From contig JAIBAI010000001.1 of the NCBI GenBank assembly GCA_019695235.1, positions 78,476 through 142,475 on the forward strand: a DNA stretch of 64,000 nt, read 5' to 3'. This DNA comes from Bacteroidia bacterium. GTDB taxonomy: Bacteria; Bacteroidota; Bacteroidia; M30B66. The position numbers and the translations under genes were made by a program. The notes beneath the pieces are model-generated. The model did no database searches and was not told the origin of the DNA. It worked only from the letters and a program-made list of their open reading frames with translations. Shown here in pieces: positions 21,491-29,884 of the stretch. Numbering within the stretch: position 1 is the first letter of the stretch; every line of letters starts with the position of its first letter.

Positions 21491-22645
21491 ATGTATAAAA
21501 AGCTGATTTTAAGCGCTGTAATGGCCATGCCATTTGTAGTGCAAGCGCAGAACGCTAAAGTTTTGAATGCCTATAACTATCTGAACAATTACAATAAGGA
21601 GAAAAGCATTGATGATTTGCGAAATGCCAAGCAAAACATTGATGAGGCTATTTTAAACGAAGGAACCAAGGCAAAGCCCAAAACATGGTTTTACCGTGGC
21701 AATGTGTACATGACTATTTTTGCTTCTGAACTCAAGCAGGAGGTTCCGGATGCCCTGAAACAGGCTGCCGAGGCTTACGCACAGGTTTATGCATTGGATT
21801 CTAAGTATGAATATGCAGAAGAAGCCTATCGTTTTGCTGTAATGTCGTATAAAAACGTAGGTATTCTTGCTTTTAATGCGAATAATTTCCCGGAGGCTTT
21901 GGCATCATTTGAGCAGGTAATAAAATTAAGCAGCCAAAAAGGAAATACAGACAAAGAAGCGGTTGAAAATGCGGCTATTTCTGCAATGCGGGCAAAAGAA
22001 TATGACAAGGCAATAAGCTATTACCAGCAATACATTGGGTTTAATACCGACACCAATGGGGTTCAGCATTTTCAGCTTTACAAGGCAATGCTCGCCAAGG
22101 GCGATACTACCTCAGGAGTTGCCTTTCTTAAAGAGAGCAGGCTGAAATATGCAAAGAACAATGAATTATTGATTGAAGAGCTGCGCTATTACCTGGCGGA
22201 AGAAAAAAATGCCGAAGCAGAAGCCTTGTTAAAACAAGCAATTGCTTCTGACCCGAAGAACTACACGCTGTATCTTGCTGCCGGTTCAACCTATGAGAAG
22301 CAAAACAAGCGCAAAGAAGCCCTGGAAGCTTATCAGAAAGCCATTGAATTAAAACCTGAAACCTGGGAAGCTTATTACAATATTGGAGCTAACTACAATA
22401 ATGAGGGAAGACGGTTGCAAGAATTGGCAAATGAGGAGAAAGACCCAAAGAAATATGATGCCGGAATCAAACTTGCAGACGAGGAATTAAAGAAAGCACT
22501 TGAAAACCTTGAAAAAGCCCGGCAATTTGTGCCAGCGGGCAAAGACCGTTCAGATGTATTGAACGCACTCAAACAATTGTATGGAAGGCTCAATATGCCA
22601 GAGAAATATAATGAAGTGAAGAAAGAACTTGAAAATAAGAATTGA
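21491..22645 (+). CDS. Secreted/periplasmic tetratricopeptide-repeat protein
   Basis: A 384-residue protein with an N-terminal signal peptide (MYKKLILSAVMAMPFVVQAQ), so it is probably periplasmic. The rest is alpha-helical with TPR-like helix pairs. The clearest is YTLYLAAGSTYEKQNKRKEA followed by a unit starting YYNIGANYNNEG, with weaker ones earlier. TPRs mediate protein-protein contacts; the partner is unknown. It starts three bases after gyrA, a linkage I recall in Bacteroidota, but the functional relation is not evident. No catalytic motif was seen. Confidence 0.85.
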   Translation: MYKKLILSAVMAMPFVVQAQNAKVLNAYNYLNNYNKEKSIDDLRNAKQNIDEAILNEGTKAKPKTWFYRGNVYMTIFASELKQEVPDALKQAAEAYAQVYALDSKYEYAEEAYRFAVMSYKNVGILAFNANNFPEALASFEQVIKLSSQKGNTDKEAVENAAISAMRAKEYDKAISYYQQYIGFNTDTNGVQHFQLYKAMLAKGDTTSGVAFLKESRLKYAKNNELLIEELRYYLAEEKNAEAEALLKQAIASDPKNYTLYLAAGSTYEKQNKRKEALEAYQKAIELKPETWEAYYNIGANYNNEGRRLQELANEEKDPKKYDAGIKLADEELKKALENLEKARQFVPAGKDRSDVLNALKQLYGRLNMPEKYNEVKKELENKN

Positions 22646-22648
22646 TAA

Positions 22649-22728
22649 GAATGCGTAGAGAATTGTAAATGAAGCGCAGAGAATTCTAAAGGAAGGGCAG
22701 AGATTTGAATCGCAGAGGATTGTTAGAG
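22649..22728. repeat. Degenerate tandem repeats of about 20 bp (GCAGAGAATT core)
   Basis: Directly after the TPR stop codon, four diverging units begin at 22649, 22671, 22692 and 22711 and share a core like GCGCAGAGAATT.TAAA. The first two agree best (22649-22670 and 22671-22691), while the last two are shorter. They are non-coding. Confidence 0.5.
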
Positions 22729-22745
22729 TAGTATTTGAATTTATG

Positions 22746-22770
22746 AAAGGGGGACTGAAGGTCTCCTTTT
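22746..22770 (+). terminator. Rho-independent terminator of the gyrA-TPR transcript
   Basis: AAAGGGGGAC (22746-22755) pairs with GTCTCCTTTT (22761-22770) around the loop TGAAG. This gives a 10-bp stem with two G-U pairs, followed by CTTTAAC. The position 100 bases after the TPR stop suits a terminator. Confidence 0.6.
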
Positions 22771-22802
22771 CTTTAACAATCCTATTTAACATAATATTAA
22801 TT

Positions 22803-22883
22803 ATGGAACAAAGTAATTTTAAGAAAATACAGGGTTTAAGGGCATTTCAGTTGCTAGGTTCAGCCGGCTCTTACAACTGCTAG
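22803..22883 (+). other. Possible 26-codon small ORF, uncertain
   Basis: An ATG at 22803 opens a 26-residue frame, beginning MEQSNFKKIQGLRAF and ending at TAG 22881-22883 inside the 26-bp repeat. The KIQGLRAF string resembles the start of acyltransferase-3 membrane proteins, so it may be a remnant. It may equally be chance. No promoter was recognised. Confidence 0.15.
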
Positions 22884-22904
22884 TTTCAGCCGGCGCTTAC
22901 AACC
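22853..22904. repeat. Two tandem copies of a 26-bp sequence
   Basis: Copies at 22853-22878 and 22879-22904 both read GCTAGnTTCAGCCGGCnCTTACAACn, differing at three positions. The second copy overlaps the last codons of the SDR gene, so the gene's 3' end may have been formed by the duplication. Confidence 0.75.
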
Positions 22905-23803
22905 AGACCTGGGCAAAGAAATGAACCACTTCTGAATTGCAGGTACTGTTCGAGCCGGTCAGAATCGGTGAACCATTGGCCATGAAAGTTTTGGGTGGCA
23001 AACCAGTTAGGTTCCCAAACCTTACGGATATCTTTAACCCCTAATAGCACACTGATGCGTTGAATAAACTCCCAATTCATCACTCTGAATTTCTCGCCAC
23101 CACCAATATTATACACCTGACACCAAAAAGATTCGGGCAAATCAGTGCGGCAAATATTAGCAAGCAATACGCCAGAATCGTATGCACTCACCCATTCAAA
23201 CACACCGTTAAGCGGCTGATGAAACATGATTGGATCAAGATTTTTTAAAAGGTGCTGGTGCAAAATACCGGTCTGGCGAAGAGAAACCCAGTATTTTATA
23301 CCCGATTCAATGATAATACGCTCTGCGATTGTTTTTGAGCGTGCATAGTTGTCGTAATAACTTATTTTTATTGGGTCACCAGCCCTGCCCCAGTGTATTG
23401 GTGGATTTCTGTCGCCCGTTTGGGCAACTGTTCCAATGTACACCAGTTTTATCTGGTCTTTTTCTGGTTGTGCTAAAATGGCGCGTGTGATGTTCTCTGC
23501 GGCCTGAATGTTTATACGTGTGGTCAGCTCTGGAAAATAGTCAGCTTTTGGTGAGACCATCCCCCCTACGTGTAACACAATATTTGCCCCTTTAACACAT
23601 TTTTCAACGTCATTGTAATTTGTCAGATCGCCATAAACAACGCTAACCAATTCATTAGCCTCCCACGCTTTGACTACTGCTTTGTTTCTTTCTGAGTGCA
23701 AAACAAGCACGGTTATCTTAAAGCGCTCATTGCTTTTAAGCAATTGTTTCATACCCTCCCTGCCCATATTGCCTGTAGCGCCTGTTAAAAAAATAGTAGT
23801 CAT
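22886..23803 (-). CDS. NAD-dependent epimerase/dehydratase (extended SDR family)
   Basis: A 305-residue Rossmann-fold protein. The nucleotide motif TGATGNMG is at residues 7-14, the NAD-contact motif VLHVGG at 77-81, and the catalytic YxxxK pair at Tyr153/Lys157 (YARSK). These place it in the extended SDR (nucleotide-sugar epimerase-like) family; the substrate is not predictable. It begins two bases after the stop of the membrane protein upstream, so the pair form an operon. The C-terminus overlaps a 26-bp tandem repeat, so the last residues may not be conserved. Confidence 0.85.
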   Translation of the reverse strand: MTTIFLTGATGNMGREGMKQLLKSNERFKITVLVLHSERNKAVVKAWEANELVSVVYGDLTNYNDVEKCVKGANIVLHVGGMVSPKADYFPELTTRINIQAAENITRAILAQPEKDQIKLVYIGTVAQTGDRNPPIHWGRAGDPIKISYYDNYARSKTIAERIIIESGIKYWVSLRQTGILHQHLLKNLDPIMFHQPLNGVFEWVSAYDSGVLLANICRTDLPESFWCQVYNIGGGEKFRVMNWEFIQRISVLLGVKDIRKVWEPNWFATQNFHGQWFTDSDRLEQYLQFRSGSFLCPGLVVSAG

Positions 23804-23805
23804 TG

Positions 23806-25380
23806 CTAATTTTGCTGTTGCTTAGTGCTTTTAAATAAACGAACAAAGTTATTTGAGCGATATACTTCTATAAAGTTGGTCTTTAAGAGATTGTAAAGTT
23901 GGGCATTCGCCATTAAATTCAATTTCGATACATCGCCATAAACCAATACAAAGTCAATGTTTCTATCATTTTCTGATTGGTAATTGCTTTTCCATTTCAA
24001 ACCGTTCAATGAGTCATTTCCGGCCAGTTGTACCTTTGGGAAATTTGATTTGTTCCATGTTATCGGGAACCATCCGAGCTCTGCCTCATAATTTTCAAGA
24101 ATAATCATCGGCTTGTCAATTCCGGCATAATTAGAAAAATGCCAATGCAACCAGTTTTCAGAAAGGTTAACTGGTAGAACAACGCTTTCAGGCTTGATGT
24201 ATTTCCCTGCCTGGTATATTTGTTCTGCCTGACTACTTAAATCAGTGATTCGGTTGAAGTTCCGGCTTACAAAAGGCTGACAATATGAAAGAGTCAGCAA
24301 AATTGTAAATACGATTTGCATATTATCAAAACGTTGTGCTCCCAACCAGGAGATAAAAAACATAAAGAACATCAGGGCATAGCGGTCGCTCATCATACCA
24401 GCAGCTGCGTCATCCGGCGAGAAAAAATACATCATTAATGCAACTAGAGCGGGCAGCAGTAGAAAGTCAGCTCTCCCCCACCCGTCTTGACCTTGTTTTA
24501 TTATCCTTTTGAATAAAGCATAGCCAAGCATACACAAGAGCGTAAGCCCAAGCGGGCGAAAAAGACTACTTTCTTTCGCGTCATATATTACAAGTGGTTT
24601 TAGGTCGAGCAACCATGCGAAAAGTGTTTGGTAGGGTATAAAGGTATTTTCACCCGCGAAAGGTGTTTTTAGCAGAAAGTACAACAACATGACAAAACCA
24701 GGTAAAGCGGCTATACATAAAGGGAGTATTTGAAGTATAAATGGTTTGAGTATATGCGAAAACGGCATCTCAGTCCTTTTATGCCAAGCATGGTAAAGCG
24801 AGAAACTACCCATTGCCAAAAGCACAAAAGCAAAGTTGAGAACAGCGGCAAAATAAGTTAGTATAAGTAAGGTGGTTACGATAAGATAGTGCCGTATGCC
24901 TTTTGTTTTATGATGGTTGAGCCAATATGACAACAGGAGAAAAAGCAAAATAAACGACAAGCTAAAGTTGTAAAAACCGATATGAAAAAGCAGGCTATGG
25001 CTAAAAGGGATGATAAGCAATGAAACAAATGAGCCATTATGACTTAGACGCCTTAGTAAAAGCCTAAAACTCAATGTGATACCCAGAGTATAAAGCACCA
25101 TAAAAACCTTTTCGGTGAAGGGGCCTGAGAAGAACTGCCTAAGCAGCGCTAAAACAATCGTTCCAAGGTAATTGGGTATTGGTTCTTTGTGTATTTCGAA
25201 GAAAGAATTTAATGATTCATTTCCTGCCATGAGGTGGCGAAATATTTCGGCATTGTATAGGTGGGCAGGTCCATCAAGGGATGGATAAAATGAAAGGAAG
25301 CAATAGCAGAACAAGTCTGCGGTCAAAAGGGCGAAGAACAGGAGGCTTTCCCAATTAAACTTGGGTAGTAATTTTTTCAT
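23806..25380 (-). CDS. Polytopic membrane protein, GT-C glycosyltransferase-like
   Basis: A 524-residue integral membrane protein with about 11-12 hydrophobic segments and a roughly 120-residue soluble C-terminal part. The first extracytoplasmic loop contains SLDGPAHLYN, an acidic position just after TM1, as in GT-C lipid-linked glycosyltransferases, and the overall layout agrees. There is no strong family motif, so the function is inferred only. Its partner gene encodes an SDR, which would fit surface-glycan synthesis. A second GT-C-like protein is encoded at 45276-46643. Confidence 0.7.
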   Translation of the reverse strand: MKKLLPKFNWESLLFFALLTADLFCYCFLSFYPSLDGPAHLYNAEIFRHLMAGNESLNSFFEIHKEPIPNYLGTIVLALLRQFFSGPFTEKVFMVLYTLGITLSFRLLLRRLSHNGSFVSLLIIPFSHSLLFHIGFYNFSLSFILLFLLLSYWLNHHKTKGIRHYLIVTTLLILTYFAAVLNFAFVLLAMGSFSLYHAWHKRTEMPFSHILKPFILQILPLCIAALPGFVMLLYFLLKTPFAGENTFIPYQTLFAWLLDLKPLVIYDAKESSLFRPLGLTLLCMLGYALFKRIIKQGQDGWGRADFLLLPALVALMMYFFSPDDAAAGMMSDRYALMFFMFFISWLGAQRFDNMQIVFTILLTLSYCQPFVSRNFNRITDLSSQAEQIYQAGKYIKPESVVLPVNLSENWLHWHFSNYAGIDKPMIILENYEAELGWFPITWNKSNFPKVQLAGNDSLNGLKWKSNYQSENDRNIDFVLVYGDVSKLNLMANAQLYNLLKTNFIEVYRSNNFVRLFKSTKQQQN

Positions 25381-25446
25381 GTAAAATTAATCTTCTAAAA
25401 GTACATAATCGCTCCAAATTTCATAGTTTTACTTAAAGCAGAAACC

Positions 25447-28400
25447 ATGAGTCGTTCAATACTTCGTGCGTTAATGCAACTATTTGCTTTGGCGGCAAAG
25501 CCTGGAAGCAAGCTGGAAAAAGGGCGCGAATTTCTTGTCAATTTTTTGCGCAGAGAGTTAGGTACCCAGCAGGTTGCTACCTATTTGGCCGAATTTCAGC
25601 GTCTTGTTGACCAAAACTTTTCTTCAGAAACAATTCGTGAGGAGTTGAAGCATAAATCTTCCTCATCAGTGAAGATGCTTCGTATTTGTACCAAGATTAA
25701 CGAAGAGCTCACTTATTCACAAAAGTGTTTTGTTTTTATCAGGTTATCAGAGTTTATTGCAGCAGGCGAAGCGCCTGGGGGTAATGAGTTTGAGTTTTTA
25801 GATACCGTTGCTCAAACGCTGCTTATTAACGCAACAGAACAAGGTTTGATGCGGCACATTTGTATTCAACCTTTAAGCATTTACCCTCATGAACATTGGT
25901 TGCGCATCAGTGGAAAGGTACTGCCGGATGTTGCCCGTCAATATGTAGTTCCGGGCTTAGATGGACAGTTTATTTTATTGTTTTTACCAGAGGCTGGAAG
26001 CTATTTTCTAAAATATTTGGGCCAGGAAGCATTTTATTTGGCCGGGCAGCTACTCAATCCGGATATGGTTTATCCGTTCCCGCCAGGTTCGGTGATACGG
26101 GGTACTAAAATAAGTCCATTATTTTACAGTGACTTAGTAAGTAAGATACATAAAGAGCAGATACAACCTCCTATTATCTTTCAGGTAAGCAATCTGGAAT
26201 ATAAGTTTCCCAATGGGAAGCAAGGCTTACATCGAATTAGTTTCAGCGAGACCTCTGGCAGCCTTGTGGGTATTATGGGCTCGAGTGGAACCGGAAAAAG
26301 CACTCTGCTGAATGTACTTAACGGCAATATGTTACCAAGTGCCGGTCGGGTAAGCATCAATGGGGTTGATATTCATGCCGTTGGCAATCAAACCAAGGGT
26401 CTTGTCGGATATGTTTCGCAAGATGATACGCTTTTTGAAGATTTGACAGTTTTCCAGAACCTGTGGTACAATGCGCTTTTGTGTTTTGATAAGCTGAGCA
26501 AAGCAGAAATTAGAAACAAGGTAGATCGCACTTTAAAGGAGTTTGGTTTGGATGAAATCCGCGACTTGAAGGTAGGAAGTCAGTTGACCAAGGTTATTTC
26601 CGGGGGCCAGCGTAAGCGATTAAACATTGCATTGGAATTAATTCGTGAGCCTGCGGTACTTTTCCTTGACGAACCAACATCGGGTTTGAGCAGTCGTGAT
26701 TCAGAGAACATCATGGATTTGTTAAAAGAGCTTGCGATACACGGAAAGCTTGTTTTTGTTGTGATTCATCAACCTTCATCGAATATTTTCAAAATGTTTG
26801 ACCGCCTCATCCTGGTAGATGTTGGCGGCTATCCAATTTATTATGGCAATCCTTTGGAAGCAGTAATATATTTCAGGTCGCTGGTTGATCATGTTAAGCC
26901 TGGAGAAAGTGAATGTCCTGAATGTGGAAATGTAAATCCAGAGCAATTGTTTGACATACTTGAAGCACGGGTAATCAATGAGCATGGTCGTGCAACGTTG
27001 CAACGAAAGGTTTTACCCAAGGAGTGGAATATGTTTTACAAAAGGATAAGTAATCCAATAGAATCAGGCAAAGCCGCTCCAGCTTCCTTACCCCAATCAT
27101 TCCAAAAACCCTCAAGGCTTAAGCAATTCTTTGTTTTTTGTAGTAGAGACATCCGTTCAAAAGTTTCGAACCATCAGTACATGTTACTGAACTTACTTGA
27201 GGCGCCATTACTTGCCTTTTTGATGGCTTATTTTCTTAAATATCGGCATGAAGGCGAATATCAATTTTACAATAATTTGAACATCCCGGCATATCTGTTC
27301 GTATGTGTACTAACGAGTTTGTTTTTCGGATTAACTGTTAGTGCGGAAGAACTTTTTAGAGAAAGGCTTATCCGTCGCCGGGAACGGTTTTTAGAACTTT
27401 CATACGGTACTTATTTGAGTTCAAAGACACTTGTTCTTTTTGTGCTTTCTGCAATACAGTCAATCAGTTTTATTCTGGTTGGCCACTATGTTTTAGAAGT
27501 TCGGGGTTTATTTTGGGGAGATTGGCTCGTTCTTTTTTCTGTTTCAGCTTTTGCGAATATGCTTGGGTTGAATATTTCGTCGGCGTTCAATTCGGTAATT
27601 ACCATCTATGTTTTGGTACCCCTGCTCATTATTCCACAAATTTTATTGAGTGGTGTTATCGTAAAGTTCGAAAATCTCAATCCCGAAATTGTAAAAAACA
27701 ATGGAAAGGTGCCGCTTGTAGCCAACCTAATGGCTACGAGATGGGCCTATGAGGCCATTGTGGTGAACAGGTTTACAAAAAACATTTGTCAAAATCACGT
27801 ATTGTCACATGATATTGCGCTTTCAGAATGTGTATGGCGTGCAAATTATTGGTTTCCGAAGATGGAAGAAATGATTGACGAGGCTGAGAAAAACGCACAT
27901 TCACTCAGGATATTGCAAATCGAAATTAGGAAAACAAATGCCCTCGGTTTATATGATAATTTTAACGAAAATGCGATAAAGTTGAATGTTCGAACCACCT
28001 ATTCAGCTATTCATTTATGGCTTGAAAAAATACGTAAGCAGGCTAATCAGCGCTTTTTGGTGGTTCAAAGAGAGAAAGACAAAATGATGGCAGCAGTGAG
28101 TGATTCAATGGTTAAACTTTATACCAATGATCAATTGTCAGCGCTTGTTAAGCGTTCTGATAATTTTGAAAAGATTCAGAAGAAGTCAGATGGTACCCTG
28201 CTACGTACTTTTGAGCCGGTATATCAGCTTCCGGAGCCGGGCTATATTGCAGCTGGCCAATTCTACGCCCCTTTTAAGCGGTTTGGGTCCTACCTGATGA
28301 GTACTTTATTTGCTAACGTATTGGTTATTTGGTTAATGACATTTCTGCTTGCTGCTGCATTGCGGTTCAATATGCTGTCACGAATATTAGGTATTGCCCC

Positions 28401-28461
28401 AAAACATTTAAAATTATCAATTGTTAGGTGGAAACCTTCTTCATCGCAAAAGGCAACATAA
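25447..28461 (+). CDS. ABCG-like half-transporter with N-terminal extension (ATP-binding and permease in one chain)
   Basis: A 1004-residue membrane exporter. An N-terminal helical region of about 240 residues precedes the ATPase domain. Walker A GSSGTGKST is at about 278-286, the signature ISGGQRKRLNIAL near 383 and Walker B VLFLDEPTSGLSS near 400. The order ATPase-then-permease and the GQRKRLNIALEL signature resemble eukaryotic ABCG/White proteins. A CPECGNVNPEQ segment (two Cys) follows the ATPase. The permease has membrane segments at about 575-760 and one near the C-terminus, with a long soluble loop containing two charged helices between. Substrate is unknown. The 3' end overlaps the convergent siaC-like gene by 38 bp. 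Confidence 0.88.
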   Translation: MSRSILRALMQLFALAAKPGSKLEKGREFLVNFLRRELGTQQVATYLAEFQRLVDQNFSSETIREELKHKSSSSVKMLRICTKINEELTYSQKCFVFIRLSEFIAAGEAPGGNEFEFLDTVAQTLLINATEQGLMRHICIQPLSIYPHEHWLRISGKVLPDVARQYVVPGLDGQFILLFLPEAGSYFLKYLGQEAFYLAGQLLNPDMVYPFPPGSVIRGTKISPLFYSDLVSKIHKEQIQPPIIFQVSNLEYKFPNGKQGLHRISFSETSGSLVGIMGSSGTGKSTLLNVLNGNMLPSAGRVSINGVDIHAVGNQTKGLVGYVSQDDTLFEDLTVFQNLWYNALLCFDKLSKAEIRNKVDRTLKEFGLDEIRDLKVGSQLTKVISGGQRKRLNIALELIREPAVLFLDEPTSGLSSRDSENIMDLLKELAIHGKLVFVVIHQPSSNIFKMFDRLILVDVGGYPIYYGNPLEAVIYFRSLVDHVKPGESECPECGNVNPEQLFDILEARVINEHGRATLQRKVLPKEWNMFYKRISNPIESGKAAPASLPQSFQKPSRLKQFFVFCSRDIRSKVSNHQYMLLNLLEAPLLAFLMAYFLKYRHEGEYQFYNNLNIPAYLFVCVLTSLFFGLTVSAEELFRERLIRRRERFLELSYGTYLSSKTLVLFVLSAIQSISFILVGHYVLEVRGLFWGDWLVLFSVSAFANMLGLNISSAFNSVITIYVLVPLLIIPQILLSGVIVKFENLNPEIVKNNGKVPLVANLMATRWAYEAIVVNRFTKNICQNHVLSHDIALSECVWRANYWFPKMEEMIDEAEKNAHSLRILQIEIRKTNALGLYDNFNENAIKLNVRTTYSAIHLWLEKIRKQANQRFLVVQREKDKMMAAVSDSMVKLYTNDQLSALVKRSDNFEKIQKKSDGTLLRTFEPVYQLPEPGYIAAGQFYAPFKRFGSYLMSTLFANVLVIWLMTFLLAAALRFNMLSRILGIAPKHLKLSIVRWKPSSSQKAT

Positions 28462-28807
28462 TAAGTGCCTGATAATCTTCGCCTGCCTCAAGCATATCTT
28501 CATCGTCTTCTTCATAAATCCAGGTGATTAATACCTTTGAAGTACCTGCCTGATGCATCTGGTAGAGCTTTTTGAAAATATCTAAAAGGCATTTTGACGT
28601 ACTGGTATTAAAATATTCAAGGTGAATATTGACCTGTGTTTCTTTTTGAGGTTGCAAAACATAGTTATCTATCCATTTGAAGACCGGTTCATAAAATTCG
28701 ATAGAATTTTCGGGGATAGATCTACCATTAAATTGAATCTGCCCCAAGGCATAGTTGCATTGCACCAGCGGGGTCTTATTTTCCTGAGGTATAAATAAAT
28801 TATCCAT
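28424..28807 (-). CDS. siaC: SiaC-family regulatory phosphoprotein (DUF1987)
   Basis: A 127-residue DUF1987 protein. In Pseudomonas aeruginosa SiaC is a small partner-switch protein phosphorylated on Thr68 by the SiaB kinase. Unphosphorylated SiaC activates the diguanylate cyclase SiaD. Here the same site is present as NTSTSK with Thr68 at the identical position, inside the conserved FNTSTSKCLLDIF stretch. The early YFEP-like segment (IEFYEPVFKWID) also matches. The start codon overlaps the SiaB stop codon (TAATG), showing tight coupling. No siaD or siaA lies in the window, so the output is unknown. Confidence 0.9.
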   Translation of the reverse strand: MDNLFIPQENKTPLVQCNYALGQIQFNGRSIPENSIEFYEPVFKWIDNYVLQPQKETQVNIHLEYFNTSTSKCLLDIFKKLYQMHQAGTSKVLITWIYEEDDEDMLEAGEDYQALIMLPFAMKKVST

Positions 28808-29355
28808 TATACATTATTTACAGTGATTACAAGGCTGAAAAATGAGAACTCTTCATCTACTTTGCTAAAAGAATAATCGAACTTCTGTCCGGATTTTCTT
28901 GCAATATCAATAATACCAAGCCCTCCGCCCCCCTTTTCAGAATAAAATTCATTGTTAAGGGTTTGCAAGTAATATGCTTTTAACTGTTCTCGGTTCATTG
29001 CATTTATCTGTTCAATTTTTGACTTAAGTTCAGGTATGCTTTTATTTAAAATATAGTTACCAGTAATGATTCTATAAAGGCCATTGTCGTTGCGACCAAT
29101 TAGAAATAGTGAAGCTTTGTCGGCTAATGCTGGTGTGGAAGTAAGCACCTCACCATGATGATACAGATTTTGCAGGCATTCAACCAGCACATTGTACACT
29201 TTTTTACGTTGTCGGGGTTCTTCTCCAAGATTATCAAGTTTTGATTCCATGATTTGAAGGATAGAAGATAGTAAATCAGGGGTGATGACCCCTTTAAAGG
29301 AAAGCATGATTTTGCCATCCTCCATCTTTTCGTAAAAATCAAATACATTAAACAT
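28807..29355 (-). CDS. siaB: SiaB-family protein kinase (HATPase-like)
   Basis: A 182-residue SpoIIAB/SiaB-type kinase with a GHKL ATPase fold. The N-box region is VECLQNLYHHG (about residues 58-68) and the glycine-rich lid is GGGGLGIIDIARKSG (about 149-163). By homology to P. aeruginosa SiaB it should phosphorylate the SiaC-like product encoded directly downstream, which overlaps it by one base. It is the third gene of a minus-strand operon whose first two genes encode a lipoprotein and a secreted protein. The opposing PP2C phosphatase (SiaA) is not nearby. Confidence 0.88.
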   Translation of the reverse strand: MFNVFDFYEKMEDGKIMLSFKGVITPDLLSSILQIMESKLDNLGEEPRQRKKVYNVLVECLQNLYHHGEVLTSTPALADKASLFLIGRNDNGLYRIITGNYILNKSIPELKSKIEQINAMNREQLKAYYLQTLNNEFYSEKGGGGLGIIDIARKSGQKFDYSFSKVDEEFSFFSLVITVNNV

Positions 29356-29372
29356 TACGCTGTATCATACGC

Positions 29373-29873
29373 TTAAAAACCTGTTTTTAATGAGTTTCTT
29401 GATTCAAGCAGGAAGCCAAGACAGCCATACATTGATTCGTCGGTAGGTTCATAGGAAACCTCTGGCAGTTGCAATTGGATAATCAGGTTAAGGCTGTTAT
29501 CACAAACAAATTCAAAGTCAAGATTCGTATCATCTTCTGAGGTTTCGAACAAGACTTTTTTCGTGCGTGCATCAAGCACTTTATACATTAGATGTTGCCC
29601 TTGCAGCAGATTCTCATCTGCATGAAAGGTCATGCGATAATCAAATCCTTTAAAAACCGTTATATTGAAAGTACAAGACTGACCTGGCCTGAATAATGCG
29701 CTTTTTGATTGACTATTGTACTGGAATTCAATGTCTTCCCTTTGGAACTTGCATTTTTCCTTGTGGTAGTTTTCGCAGTATTCAGTTTTATTGCGGGTTT
29801 TTGTTTGGGCGAATAAAGGCAGGTTCAACAACAAAGCTGCACCAATACCAAGAATTATATTAGAGATTTTCAT
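29373..29873 (-). CDS. Hypothetical exported protein in the siaBC operon
   Basis: A 166-residue protein with a signal peptide (MKISNIILGIGAALLLNLPLFAQ). The mature part contains CENYHKEKCKFQ and later two more cysteines (FVCDNS and MYGCLG), so disulphides are possible. It looks beta-rich, with a predicted carbohydrate-module-like segment (RPGQSCTFNITVFKGFDYRMTFHA). I do not recognise a family. It sits 11 bases after the lipoprotein gene and 17 bases before siaB, so a shared transcript is likely and an extracytoplasmic role in that pathway is possible. Confidence 0.75.
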   Translation of the reverse strand: MKISNIILGIGAALLLNLPLFAQTKTRNKTEYCENYHKEKCKFQREDIEFQYNSQSKSALFRPGQSCTFNITVFKGFDYRMTFHADENLLQGQHLMYKVLDARTKKVLFETSEDDTNLDFEFVCDNSLNLIIQLQLPEVSYEPTDESMYGCLGFLLESRNSLKTGF

Positions 29874-29884
29874 AGTTGTGCTGC

